From Tupaia tana (Eukaryota > Chordata > Mammalia > Scandentia > Tupaiidae): DNA of 64,000 nt. Positions 32,508-42,329 of the stretch are shown in pieces. Position numbers and translations under genes: made by a program. Position 1 is the stretch's first letter. Each line of letters begins with the position of its first letter. The stretch spans positions 58,843,575 through 58,907,574 of the forward strand of contig JAKSZU010000016.1 in the NCBI GenBank assembly GCA_026018925.1, given 5' to 3'. A model generated the notes under the pieces. That model was not told the DNA's origin. It saw nothing but the letters and a program-made list of their open reading frames with translations, and did not search any database.

Positions 32508-33560
32508 AAAGGCCACTTCTTTTATGAAGCTTTCTCTGAGACTAAACACAGTGAAATCCCTAACAGCAGAATATCAATATGGCAATTTAGTCCTGCTATG
32601 TTGTATAGGAGGTTGCTTTAAGTAAGTTCCTTGTGGGCAGAAATAATATTTGCCCTTGGGTCATTCTCACCTCCCTACAGCAGCTCAACTACAGCCCAAA
32701 CAGAGAAGGTGAGGTCAAGCAGCATTTGGCAATTTTGGTACTGTGCTAGCCCTGATTCCAGTCCACCTTGGTCAGGCTACAGAAATCTTACCAGGACCAA
32801 AGTCAAAGCACACCAAGCCGGCACACAGCCTCCTTCCTCCTGGGAGGTAAGTTCACTAGGAGTCATGTCCCCAGGACACAACAGGTCTCTTTCCTTTCGG
32901 AATCCTCAGATGCACAGAGGAAATGGGAAAGCATTCTTAGCCGCTGAGCACGAATGGGCTTCATTTGTAGATGGAGCGTTCATCTACAAATGGGATGCAG
33001 ATGCTCAAGACTCCAAGTTGATCAAGAAGAGTGCAAAAGGGACAAACCAATTCATTCAGCCTCCCATCGTGGCTCACCTGAGGCAGGCAAGCAGCAGTTC
33101 AGGGGGAGCCACAGTCGTTCCAAAGCAGCTCATCACTCATCATCCAGTGAGGCCTGTAATCTGCTAGTTGCTAGTTGAGAACTAAACTCAGACATCAGAC
33201 TCTTCCCCACCGGGCCCCCTCACCAGCTGTTCGGCGGTTATGGCCTTTCATAGCACACAAGCCTGGCTGCATGACCAAGGATGCCCATCCCCGTAACAGA
33301 ACTACCTGCTTCTAAGCTAGCTGACAACCGCTCCTTAATGTATGAAAACATGAGTAAATATCACAATCCATCCCACCTCTGGATATTTACCAAGCTTGCC
33401 ACATAGGAGACTGCTATTCCGTCCTAAGTTTTTGCATGTATACGAGTGTCTCCCTCCTATCTTCGTCCTGAGATGTGGCTGATTTGCAAACGGAGAAGTA
33501 ACACAAACCCTATCCAAAGTCAAAAATGGCAAATGACCAAAACGCTCCCAGTGCCAAATC
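32508..33560. other. Intronic stretch left of the CpG island, with L2 remnant
   Basis: The first 130 bp (TTATGAAGCTTTCTCTGAGA, TTCCTTGTGGGCAGAAATAA) resemble an L2 3' end. The rest is unique. A 178-codon frame at 32631-33167 shows no homology I recognise. Confidence 0.5.
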
Positions 33561-33579
33561 CAAATTATCCAGGCCTGAG

Positions 33580-34260
33580 CTCCAGACGTGGGAAGTTCTG
33601 CCATCCCGAAGACTGCCAGGGAACCCTCGCGCCGGGGAGGCCAGTGAACAAACCTAGGCGGCGGGAACCAGGCCGAGGCCGGCTAACACCAGGTGACCCC
33701 CCACCCACAGCTGGGGCGAGAGCGGCAGCCCCAAGGGGCGATTTAGGAACCCGGCCAAAGACGTCCCCGACCAGCACCGCCCCCTCCCGGCCCCGCAAGC
33801 AGCACCCCTGAGCCCACCCTCGCCCGCCCCGGCTCACCCCGCCCAGGCGGGCAGCGGCGCGCCCCGAGCCAGGCCCGGCCAGCTGCTCGGCGGACGCCGG
33901 CGGGCGCACGGGGCTCACTCCCGGCGGCGCGCGGCGGGCCCGGGGCCGCTCGGCACCATCCTCCCCGCCGCGCCGGGGACAGCGTCCGGCTCCGCAGGGC
34001 CGACGCGAGGACCACAGGCCAGCCCGGCTCCCGCCGCTGCAACACAGGCTCCGCTTGGATTCCGACAGCCGTGGTTTCCGGGTTAAAAAAAAAGAAAAAA
34101 GAAAAAAAAAAAAAAACGCCACCGCCAACGCTGCCGCGACCTCCGACACCTGGCGTCCGACGGCGGCGCGGCCAGGACAAATTTCCTCAGAGGCGGGTGA
34201 TGGAGACCACACCTCCCGGCGGGTCACGTGTGGGTGGACGTGCGTGGAGGGCGTAACGTA
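33580..34260. promoter_or_regulatory. TMEM248: CpG island, TMEM248 promoter
   Basis: The only long GC- and CpG-rich block in the window, just upstream (on the minus strand) of TMEM248. It holds GC-box-like CCCCGCCC and GGGGCGG words and an E-box TCACGTG at 34224-34230. An A-rich tract of about 32 bp (34086-34117) interrupts it. Housekeeping-type, TATA-less initiation is inferred. No SINE has landed inside. Confidence 0.85.
33838..34080 (-). other. TMEM248: Candidate TMEM248 non-coding exon 1
   Basis: A 5' UTR exon must lie here because exon 2 carries only 18 bases before the ATG. On the minus strand a good donor, CGGG|GTGAGC, starts at 33837; a second possible donor (GGGA|GTGAGC) lies near 33918. 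The transcription start is not visible, so the right boundary is a guess. Confidence 0.35.
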
Positions 34261-34398
34261 TGTTTGTAGGTCGCTGTGCGAGTAGGGTGTCGTGAGCATG
34301 CGTGGTGCTAAACTAGGGCACTTGGCCGCTTTGTGTTCAGTGTGCGCACGGGCGTTCGCGGTGCTCGTAGTGAATCTGTTTCTTTCTCTTTTTTTTTT

Positions 34399-34582
34399 AA
34401 AGAATTATTTTTATGTAATTTTTATGTAAAGTTATTCTTATGTAACTTTATTATTATTATTTTCCAGTTTGATCAAAGAGAGAGGAGAAGATTGAGAAAC
34501 CACACCACCAGGTACAGGACTTGAACCATGGTCGACCATGTAAGAGTTCAGTACTTTTAACCACCAGGCCCCCTGCCAGCCG
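34399..34582 (-). mobile_element. SINE-B copy
   Basis: First repeat outside the CpG island, about 150 bp beyond it. The AT tail contains a TTTTTATGTAA triplication. Confidence 0.85.
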
Positions 34583-34760
34583 TCAATCTGTGTTTCTGTG
34601 CACGTTTGGTCTGTGGTTTGTGAAGAGGTAGGTGTGTACACACGTTTGTGTGTGTATATCTGTTTGTGTGCCAGTGTATTATCACCACTGATAAAAGCAT
34701 AACTTTTACAATCACTTTTTAAATAATTTGATGTTCTCCCATTACACTTAAAAATATACA
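34583..34760. other. Short unique stretch with (TG)-rich run
   Basis: GTGTGTACACACGTTTGTGTG at about 34628-34650; nothing else seen. Confidence 0.4.
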
Positions 34761-34918
34761 TATCTCTTGGGACCATATTACCCCAGAGAACATTTGTACA
34801 TATGCATAAGTAGACATAATAATGTTATAATAATAATGTTTATAACAGTACTATCCAAGTCACTAAAATTCAGAGAAAGTACAGATGGCCATACAGTCAA
34901 AGATAAAAATAGACTTTG

Positions 34919-35101
34919 GTGGGGGCAGAATGTGGCGTGGTGGTCAAAGTCACTGGATTTCCACATGGGGGACTGTAGTTCAAGTCCTGGAACTAGTGGC
35001 TTGCTTTCTCACTCCCCCCCCCCTTTCTCTCGCTCTTTCCCTCTTTGGTCAAATTTAAAAATAAGTAAATAAAGTTAAGTAAAATGATCCTTAAAAAAAA
35101 A
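34919..35101 (+). mobile_element. SINE-B copy in L1
   Basis: AGACTTTG precedes it (34911) and recurs after its tail (35102). Confidence 0.9.
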
Positions 35102-35110
35102 AGACTTTGA

Positions 35111-35371
35111 GGGACCAGCAGTTGGCATAATAGCTATGTCGCTGGACTCCCACGTAGTAGACCGCGGTTCGTGTCCCGGACCCAGTGGCTTAAACTCACG
35201 TCGGGCGCATGTGCGTGCATGCCCAAGATCCCGAGAGGAGAATGGAGGATTAGGGATTGCGGCGTGGCCATCCCCCCGGGGGGTGATTTCTCGCTTTCTA
35301 TCTCTCTGTCTCTCTCTGTCTGGCGAGTGCACGCGCCCTATAGCAAAAACCTCTAAAAAAAAAAAAAAAAG
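35111..35371 (+). mobile_element. SINE-A copy at the tail of SINE-B
   Basis: AGACTTTG occurs a third time after this copy (about 35370), showing that A landed exactly at the 3' edge of the B insertion. Confidence 0.94.
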
Positions 35372-35631
35372 ACTTTGGTACATTCATTTATAATCAAATA
35401 GAAAAGAGCAGAGAATTATTGACTACAGCTCATAGTAATAAGGATTAATCTCAGGATATAATTGAGGGGGGGCAATGACAAAAGAATAAATTGCAGCATG
35501 ATTTCATTATGTAAAATTTCAAAACATGGAAATCAACATATTGTTTAGAGATGTACACATTATCGGTCCAAGCGATACAAGCATGAGAAGAAGATACACA
35601 AACTTCATGTTAAGAGAATGGAATGAGAGAG

Positions 35632-35912
35632 TGTCCAGCAGGTAGAGTGGTAGTTAGGGAACTGGACTTCCATATGGTTGACTGGGATTCAAGTCCCGGA
35701 CCTGGTGGCTTCAAACTCATGTTGGGTGCATGTGCATGTGTGCCTGAAATCTGGGAGGAGAATGGATGAGAAGAGACTGTGGCATAATCACACTCCCCAC
35801 CCCAGGGGGTCAGTTCTTGCTTTATATCTCTTTGTCACTCTCTCTCTGGCAAGCACATGTACCCTGTAGCAAATATCTCTCTCAAAAAAATAAAATAAAA
35901 ATAAATAAAAAG
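35632..35912 (+). mobile_element. SINE-A copy with B-like head
   Basis: TCCAGCAGGTAGAGTGGTAG head, A-type body from TGCCTGAAATCTGGG onward, AAAATAAATAAA tail. Confidence 0.85.
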
Positions 35913-35963
35913 AGGATGGGGTGGGAGAGGAGCACACAGCAGATTCAAAGTTGTTCTTTTTCT

Positions 35964-36137
35964 TTTTCTTTTTAATTTATTTATTTACATTCATTCACTA
36001 TACATCATTGCAGCATACAAAATGAGATTTTCCCATCCAGAATACACTGTATACTGGCTCAACCAAGCACATCAACATACGTGTTATCGTCAACAAATAA
36101 TTTTCCATTTCTTGTTTCTTGTATATTTTACTATGTT
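35964..36137 (-). mobile_element. Retrotransposon 3' end (L1-like), related to 58030-58310
   Basis: On the minus strand it ends AATGATGTATAGTGAATG plus AAATAAATAAAT, which aligns with the plus-strand end of the copy at 58030-58310 (AATGATGTATAGTAATTG). An L1 3' UTR is the best guess. Confidence 0.6.
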
Positions 36138-36147
36138 CTTTTTCTTT

Positions 36148-36307
36148 TTTTAAGAATTATGTAATTTTATTCATCATCATTATTTTAATTTGACCAGAGA
36201 GAAACAGACAGAGACAAAGTGAGAAAGCAAGCCACCAAGTCCAGGACTTGAATTACAGTCAGTCTTGTGGGATTCCAGTGCACTTAGCCACTACGCCTGC
36301 TGGCCCC
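36148..36307 (-). mobile_element. SINE-B copy fused to the L1-like 3' end
   Basis: CAAAGTTGTTCTTTTTCT at 35946-35963 and CAAAGCTGTTCTTTTTCT at 36308-36325 flank this copy and the preceding fragment together. TGTTCTTTTTCT also occurs between the two (36138-36149). Confidence 0.85.
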
Positions 36308-36394
36308 CAAAGCTGTTCTTTTTCTTAAAAAGAGTGGTAGGTACTTAGTTATTGATTGAATTGTTACTGTTTGGGGGGGGTGGTGTTTCTTTAT

Positions 36395-36470
36395 TCTTTT
36401 TAGAGAGTGATTTTTGCTATAGGGCACATGCACTTGCCTGAAAGACAGAGAGACAGAAAGGGAGAAATCA

Positions 36471-36504
<34 letters not shown>

Positions 36505-36945
36505 CCCCAGGGAATGGCCACGCCACAATCCCTTCTCCATTCTTTTCTCAGGATCTTGGGTGCAAGCATATGCACCCAGTGTGAGTTTTGTTTTGTTTTG
36601 TTTTTTTGAGAGGTTTTTGCTACAGGGCACGTGCACTCGCCACTAAGACAGAGGGAGACAGAGAGATAGAAAGCAAGAAAGAAATCAACCCCCAGGGAGG
36701 ATGGCCACACCACAATCCCTTCTCCTCCATACTCCTCTCAGGATCTTGGGTATGCCGGCATGAGTTTAGGCCACCAGGTCCGGGACTCAAACCACAGGCA
36801 ACTACGTGGGAGTCTAGCAACATAGCCACTACGCTAACTGCTGGTCCTTGCACCCAGTGTGAGTTTTTCAAGTCACCAGGTCCAGGACTCCAACCAGTCT
36901 ATCTGGGAGTTCAACAATGTAACCATTACACCATCTGCTGGTCCC
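36395..36945 (-). mobile_element. SINE-A copy split by another SINE-A
   Basis: An older A copy with an (AC)n run of about 27 bp (36475-36501); it breaks at 36589 and resumes at 36849 to its head end GCTGGTCCC. Confidence 0.92.
36590..36848 (-). mobile_element. SINE-A nested in SINE-A, 19-bp TSD
   Basis: TGCACCCAGTGTGAGTTTT, part of the host element, is duplicated at 36571-36589 and 36849-36867. TTTTG repeats mark the tail side. Confidence 0.97.
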
Positions 36946-37268
36946 TTGTTTGTGTTTTATACATAGCAAGTATTTTGTATCTTCTAAATTAAAAAAAAAA
37001 ATTACATTGAACTATAAAGTTGTTAATGTGTAGGAGACAGCCTATCACATGTCAGTTAAAGGCACCAGAAGTTGCTATATATCTTAAAATAGGTCAAACC
37101 TTGGAGATAATGATGTGATATGAGTCATTCTGAGTCATAAAGGAGAATGACTGTAGACCTCACACATACATCTTTTGACAAAGGTATCTATCAAAAAAAG
37201 GTTGCTTTCAGAAGAAGCTGCTTAACTTCAGTAGAAAGTAATTCAGCTGAAGATAAAACTCCTTACAG
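36946..37268. other. Unique intergenic stretch
   Basis: AT-rich, nothing recognised. Confidence 0.5.
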
Positions 37269-37463
37269 TTGAGGCTGCCAAGTGGCATGGTGGTTAAGGG
37301 TGCTGGACTCCCACGTGGCTGACCGTGGTTCAAGTCTTGGACCTGGTGGCTTGCTTTCTCACTTTCCATCTCTCTCTTTCTTTCACTCTGTCCCTTTCTG
37401 ATCAAATTAAAATAAATAAATAAATAAAGTTAAATAAAATAATTCTAAAAAAAAAAAAAAAAA
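37269..37463 (+). mobile_element. SINE-B copy
   Basis: GAGGCTGCCAAGTGGCATGG head, (TAAA)n then poly-A tail. Confidence 0.9.
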
Positions 37464-37588
37464 CCTCATGATCATATCCTTGATCTTAAAGTTGCTAAAG
37501 CATCCCACCTTTTAAGTGGAGGATAAGCATACCAACACGAGCTGTGAACAACTGCCAGAGGTCAGGTGATAATTTAAATGCATATTTG

Positions 37589-37858
37589 AGTCCAGCAGAT
37601 GGCACAGTGGTTACACTGCTAGGGTTTCACATGGCTCACCAAGGTTTCTGACATGGTGGCTTGAAAGTCATGCCAGGAACGTGTGCGTGCATACCTAGGA
37701 TCCCCAGGAGGAGGAGAAGGGATTGGGGCATGACCATCCCCCCGGGGGGGTGTTTTCTTAACTTTCCTTGTCATTGTCTCTCTCTCTCTCTCCCCCTTCC
37801 ATCCTCTGCAAGCACATGTGCTCTAAGACAAAAACCTCTAAAAATAAGTAAATAAATA
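37589..37858 (+). mobile_element. SINE-A copy, older
   Basis: AAATGCATATTT is duplicated at both ends (about 37575 and 37858). Confidence 0.9.
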
Positions 37859-38021
37859 AATGCATATTTACAATTTAGTTAATGTGTATTAAACTTAAAA
37901 TTGGATTTTGCAAATACAGACTAACATGGTGGGTCATTGTCTCAAAATAAATGTTGTTATAGTTAATAAAAATAAGTGTTGTCAGTTCTGTACACCAAAG
38001 TCCATACACACAAAAAAGTAA

Positions 38022-38176
38022 CTTTTTTTTAAAGAATTATCTTTACTTAATTTTTATTTATCCATTCCAGAGAGAGAGACAGAGAGAAAGCAAGCCACCA
38101 AGTCTGGGACTCGAACCGTGGTCAGCCACGTGGGAATGTCCAGCGCCTTAACCTCCACACCACCTGCTGATCCCCA
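38022..38176 (-). mobile_element. SINE-B copy
   Basis: CAAAAAAGTAACTTTT to the left and CAAAAAAGTTAACTTTT to the right form its duplication. Confidence 0.92.
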
Positions 38177-38207
38177 CAAAAAAGTTAACTTTTAAACTGC
38201 CACTATT

Positions 38208-38298
38208 GGGCCGGCTCCATGACCTGGTGGTTAAGGCAGCTGGACCCCAGAGAGCCCACTGCACAGTTGTGTCACAGACCTAGTGGCTTATTTTAACG
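38208..38298 (+). mobile_element. SINE-C head fragment
   Basis: GGGCCGGCTCCATGACCTGG through GACCTAGTGGCTT; the 3' half is missing. Confidence 0.65.
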
Positions 38299-38466
38299 TT
38301 GTTGCTATATTGCTTTTTATACCCTATAACAAGTTGTAGATTCATTAACATGGGCATCCCCGGTCTTGTGAGTCTTCTTTAGCAACTGAACCCTATTAAG
38401 CCCTATTTAACTACTACTGTTAGTCCAGTTGGCATCACAAGTGGGATTTATTGACCTCTCATTCAT
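38299..38466. other. Unassigned short stretch
   Basis: Possibly an old repeat (TATACCCTATAACAAGTTG), family not recognised. Confidence 0.3.
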
Positions 38467-38653
38467 TTTTTTTTAATAATTAGTTTATTTAACTTCATTT
38501 ACTTACTTACTTACTTATTTATTTTACTCTGACCAAAGAGGAACAGAGTGATGGAGGGAAAGTGAGAAGGCAAGTTGTCAGGTCCAAGACCTGAACTGCA
38601 GCTGACCATGTGGGAGTCCAGTGCCCTTAACCACCACACCACCTGCCAGCCCC
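38467..38653 (-). mobile_element. SINE-B copy
   Basis: (TTAC)n runs in the tail; CTCTAATTCATT and CCTCTCATTCATT flank it. Confidence 0.9.
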
Positions 38654-39297
38654 CTCTAATTCATTCTTAACTGAAAATATGGTTAAAGCATTATTTAGAA
38701 AGAAAAAAGATGATCCAGATAAAGGGGATGTAAATTAACAAGCCACCCTTTTTTCAACATGGGACAGACTTTGAAGTCAGATATTAATAATAAGGCTTTC
38801 CAGCAAAAAAAAATTGAAAGATTTTAAACCCTGGGAGCTAAAAAAAAGGGGTGGGGGGAAGAGGACTACAAACTGACATCAGGTAAGCTAGAATCTCAGT
38901 TTCACAGTCGCTGCTTTCATCACTAACCGTGAAAATGAGTTCAGAATCTCCTTCAGTTTAGCTTTGCCTTGTCTGGCTCACACTATAATTTTTGATGAAT
39001 CAGCTGGACCAGAAGACCCATTACAACAAAGAAAATAATTCAAGTGGGGCCAGATGACAATTGAGGACACAAAATCTGGAAATACAGGGTTATTCAGTGA
39101 AGGAATTGGGTCATTTTGTAGATCATTACAGCGTCACCCTGACAAAGTTTTGTAAAATGACTCTTGAGAATTTTCGAACAAGCAACAGTGTCTCTGGCTT
39201 TGAATACTGCAGAGTAGAGAGGGCATATTTGGGTCCATCCCATACCCACTATTAGCTGCTATTTTTGTTGGGATGGTTCATTTAGAAGCCTCTCGAT
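38654..39297. other. Unique intergenic stretch
   Basis: No gene or repeat recognised. Confidence 0.5.
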
Positions 39298-39386
39298 TAT
39301 TATTGGGTTGCTGAGAAAGTCGTGATACATTTTTTTTTTCTATGCATGACTTAGAAAAAAGTCATGACTTTCTAGAAGACATAATA
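39298..39386. mobile_element. Mariner-like MITE
   Basis: A short palindromic element: TTGGGTTGCTGAGAAAGTC at 39303-39321 faces the imperfect reverse complement GACTTTCTAGAAGAC at about 39367-39381, with a TATTAT/ATAATA setting typical of TA-target elements. AGAAAGTC is exact in both arms. Non-autonomous, as no transposase is present. Confidence 0.6.
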
Positions 39387-39458
39387 GAATGGGTTATCAT
39401 ATACACCCAAAGGTGGGCAAGTTCACTGTTTCTCCCTGTCATCTAAATGGTCAGTGCC

Positions 39459-39710
39459 GGGACCAGCAGTTAGCATAACAGCTATGTTGCTGAACTCCCA
39501 TGTAGTTGACCACAGTTCGAGTCCCGGTCCCGGTGGCTTAAACTCATGCCAGGCATGTGTGTGTGTGTGCCCAAGATCCTGAGAGGAGAACAGAGAAGAA
39601 GGGATTGCGGTGTGGCCAAACCCCCAGGGGGTGATTTCTCACTTTCTATCTCTCTGTCTCTGTCTTGCCTGCGAGCGCACGTGCCCTATAGCAAAAACTT
39701 CTCCAAAATG
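39459..39710 (+). mobile_element. SINE-A copy with TSD
   Basis: AATGGTCAGTGCC at 39447-39459 and after the ATGAATGAATGA tail (about 39723). Confidence 0.93.
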
Positions 39711-39974
39711 AATGAATGAATGAATGGTCAGTGCCTACTGATGCTGCAGATATACTGCAGACGCAGTTCAATACTGTCTACAGAAGAGTGGAACCAAGCT
39801 CCCTAGTGGAATGGCCCCCACCCAGGCTGTGACTGATTAATTCAGAGTCCCACCAGGATGAGCACCATCTGTGACTCAGTTCTTGAGACCTCAGAGGAGA
39901 GAAATGAGATAGCTTCAAATCTTTTGTTCTAGGTGACTTCTATGGGATTTCAATATCATAAAATAAATTAAAAG

Positions 39975-40781
39975 ATCAGTGATGTATCCAGTTTAGAAAA
40001 CAGTCTGGCAGTTCCTCAAAAAAGGTAAACATAGAATGACCATTTAACTCAGTGAGTCCACTCCTAGATACTTAAGCGAATTGAAAAACATACAAGCGTA
40101 CTCTTAATAGTTTGTGGGAACATGGAATTAAAATACAAGTTTACTTTGGTGCAAAGAAAGTTTGAAATCTGTGTTTGGTTTTTCTTTTTTTCTTTTTCTT
40201 TTTTTTTTTTTTTTTAGTTTTTTTTTTTAGAAATTTTTGCTATTAGGGTGTGTGACAGACAGAGACAGAGAGACAGGAAGCAAGAAATCACTCCCTGGAG
40301 GGATGGCCATGCTACAGTCCTTTCTCTTCCATTCTCCTCTCCAGATTTTGGGCATTCATGCACATGCGCCCAGTGTGTTTGAAATCACTGGGTCCGGGCC
40401 ATGTGGGAGTCGAGCATGTTAACCATTATGCCACTTGCTGGCCCCATAGTTTTTCATTATATGCATTTTCCATAAATGTTTTGAAGACTACTGATATGAA
40501 CAAACAAAAATTTGTTCATAGCATCACAAAAGCCAAAAAGTGGAAGCAACCCAAATGTTCACCAACTGATGAATGGATAAACAAAATGTGATAAATCCAC
40601 TCAAGAGAATATTTATTCAGCCATAAAAGGAGTGAAGAACTGATACATGCTACAGACTGGATGACAGTTGAAAACATTCTACTAAGTGAAAGAAGCTAGT
40701 CACAAAAGACCATGTACTGTATAAATGGATTTCCATGAAATGCCACGAATAGGCACACTTATAGAGATACAAAATAGATTA
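39975..40781 (+). mobile_element. Old L1 3' end, interrupted by a SINE-A
   Basis: AGTCTGGCAGTTCCTCAAAA, CCAAAAAGTGGAAGCAACCC, TGATGAATGGATAAACAAAA and GTGAAAGAAGCTAGTCACA occur in L1M order on the plus strand. Confidence 0.88.
40190..40446 (-). mobile_element. SINE-A copy with long poly-T side
   Basis: A T-rich run of about 50 bp (40184-40231) precedes GCTATTAGGGTGTG. Head end ACTTGCTGGCCCC. Confidence 0.88.
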
Positions 40782-41030
40782 GGGGCCACCCCATGGCATG
40801 GTGGTTAAAGCAGCTGGATTGCACATAGCTAACTGTGCAGTTTGAGTTCCAGACCAGGCAGCTTGAAAAGTACCCCGGTGCATGTGCATTCACGCCCCAA
40901 GTCCCAAGAGGAGAAGGGAAGAAACAGGATTGTGGGTAGCCATTCCCCCCTGCAGAGTGATTTCTCACTTTCCTTCTCTCTGTGTCTTTCTGGTGAGCAC
41001 ATGTGCTCTGTAGAGAAAAAAATTATTGGG
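40782..41030 (+). mobile_element. SINE-C copy
   Basis: GGGGCCACCCCATGGCATGG head; directly after the L1 end. Confidence 0.85.
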
Positions 41031-41064
41031 AAAATTTGGAAATTTTGGATATGGTCTGTTTATT

Positions 41065-41275
41065 TTTTACTTTTTAAAATTTACTATAGGGTGCATACAC
41101 TCACCAGAGAGATGGAGGATGGGAAGAAGGAGTGAGAAAGCACCTCCGGGAGATTCGGGGCACATATGCACACATACCTAGCATGTTTTTCTACCCACAA
41201 GACCTGGGACTTAAATTGCAAGTTCAGGTGAGACTCAGCCATCATAACCTCCATAGCACCAACTGACCCGATGGG
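41065..41275 (-). mobile_element. SINE-C copy, internally deleted
   Basis: The block between AAAGCACCTCCGG and GATTCGGGGCACATATG lacks the CAATCCCTTCTCC part. Confidence 0.75.
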
Positions 41276-41914
41276 TTCATGTACACACACGAAAACATAG
41301 GGATTTCAGAATGAGTTCGTATTACTTACAAAGTGGTAAGAAAAGGTTTCCAAGTCGTGACCATTCACCCCTCTAACTTCTCAAACCAGAAGACAATTAC
41401 CAACCTCCCTGTCAGTTGTCCCCATAGCAATCAAAGCAAAAGCGTCATCAGAATTTCAGGTTCCTTCTGACAACTGTCCACTCTCTGTGTTTAGAGGAGT
41501 CCCTCCTTATTTAAAATTGCTTACCAGTCTTCTGGCTGCCTCCCCAAACCCACGAAACTAACTTCTTTCAGCTTCACAGACTTTTTATTAAGAGAGCAAA
41601 CAATTTTCCTTTGGCAGTGAAAACATTCAGTAGGTGTTGAGAAATTTAAACCAGACACTTACCTCTGCAGACAACTCATTATTCTTTTAAAGAGGGGCAG
41701 GCCTCAGGACTTCTAAGAGGATGATTCTACCCCTATAGGTAGCATTCTGTTTTGGCAACCACAGAGAGGTTGCCTAGGAAACCCAATTCAGAGGCAGCTG
41801 AGTTGCTTTTAATACTAACTTCTCTAAGGGCTAATATGTAGTACCACAATTCTGTGTTGTGCTGTGGTTTGGATAGCTTTTATTTGTATACTCTCAGAAT
41901 GATTTCTTTCTTCC
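41276..41914. other. Unique intergenic stretch
   Basis: No repeat family or gene recognised in 640 bp. Confidence 0.55.
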
Positions 41915-42163
41915 TTTCTTTTTTAGGGTTTTGGCTACTAGAGAGAAGAGAGACAGAGACAGATGGTGAGAAGGAAAGTGAGAAATCATCCCTAGAGGAT
42001 GGCCACAATGCTGTCGCTTCTCCTCCATTTTCTTCCTGGGATTGTGGACATGCATACACATGCACCCAGCATGATTTTCAAGCCACCAGGTCTGGGACTT
42101 GAACCATGGTTGACCATGGGGGAGTCTAGCATCTTAACCACTATGCCACCTGCTGGCCCCTAG
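41915..42163 (-). mobile_element. SINE-A/B hybrid copy
   Basis: A-type tail side (TTTTGGCTACTAGAGAG) and B-type head end (CCACCTGCTGGCCCC). Confidence 0.85.
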
Positions 42164-42329
42164 GATTATTTTTTTTTTCCTATTTTCTGATTATAAAACA
42201 ACCATGATATTGTATAAACTTAGGAAAATTTAGAAAATGTTAAAAAGAAAAATTAAAACCTGTAATCCCCAAACCCAATACTAACTACTGCTAAATTTTG
42301 CTTACTTTCTCTCTCTCTTATTTTCTGCA

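Larger units (their letters stand above)
11490..33837 (-). other. TMEM248: TMEM248 intron 1 (about 22 kb)
   Basis: The interval between coding exon 2 and the presumed non-coding exon 1 in the CpG island. It holds most of the window's SINEs, the antisense L1, the RPS24 retropseudogene and an L2. Its exact right boundary depends on the exon 1 donor, which I place tentatively at 33837. Confidence 0.6.
34760..35625 (+). mobile_element. Old L1 3' end, interrupted by two SINEs
   Basis: The blocks before 34919 and after 35371 join into one old L1 3' region on the plus strand (TACATTCATTTATAATCAAA, GCAGCATGATTTCATTATG, ATACACAAACTTCATG). Confidence 0.65.

Noticed and set aside
32631-33167. A 178-codon plus-strand frame
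   Set aside because: No recognisable homology; it begins in L2-like sequence, is antisense to TMEM248, and has no splice or UTR context.
33565-34299. A 244-codon minus-strand frame in the CpG island
   Set aside because: It is rich in Gly, Arg, Pro and Ala from GC-rich sequence, spans the presumed promoter and 5' UTR, and contains the poly-T tract as a run of Phe. High GC content gives long stop-free frames by chance.
36475-36501. (AC)n microsatellite as an independent feature
   Set aside because: It lies within the GT-rich or CCCC part of a SINE-A and is an internal growth of that element, so it is noted there.
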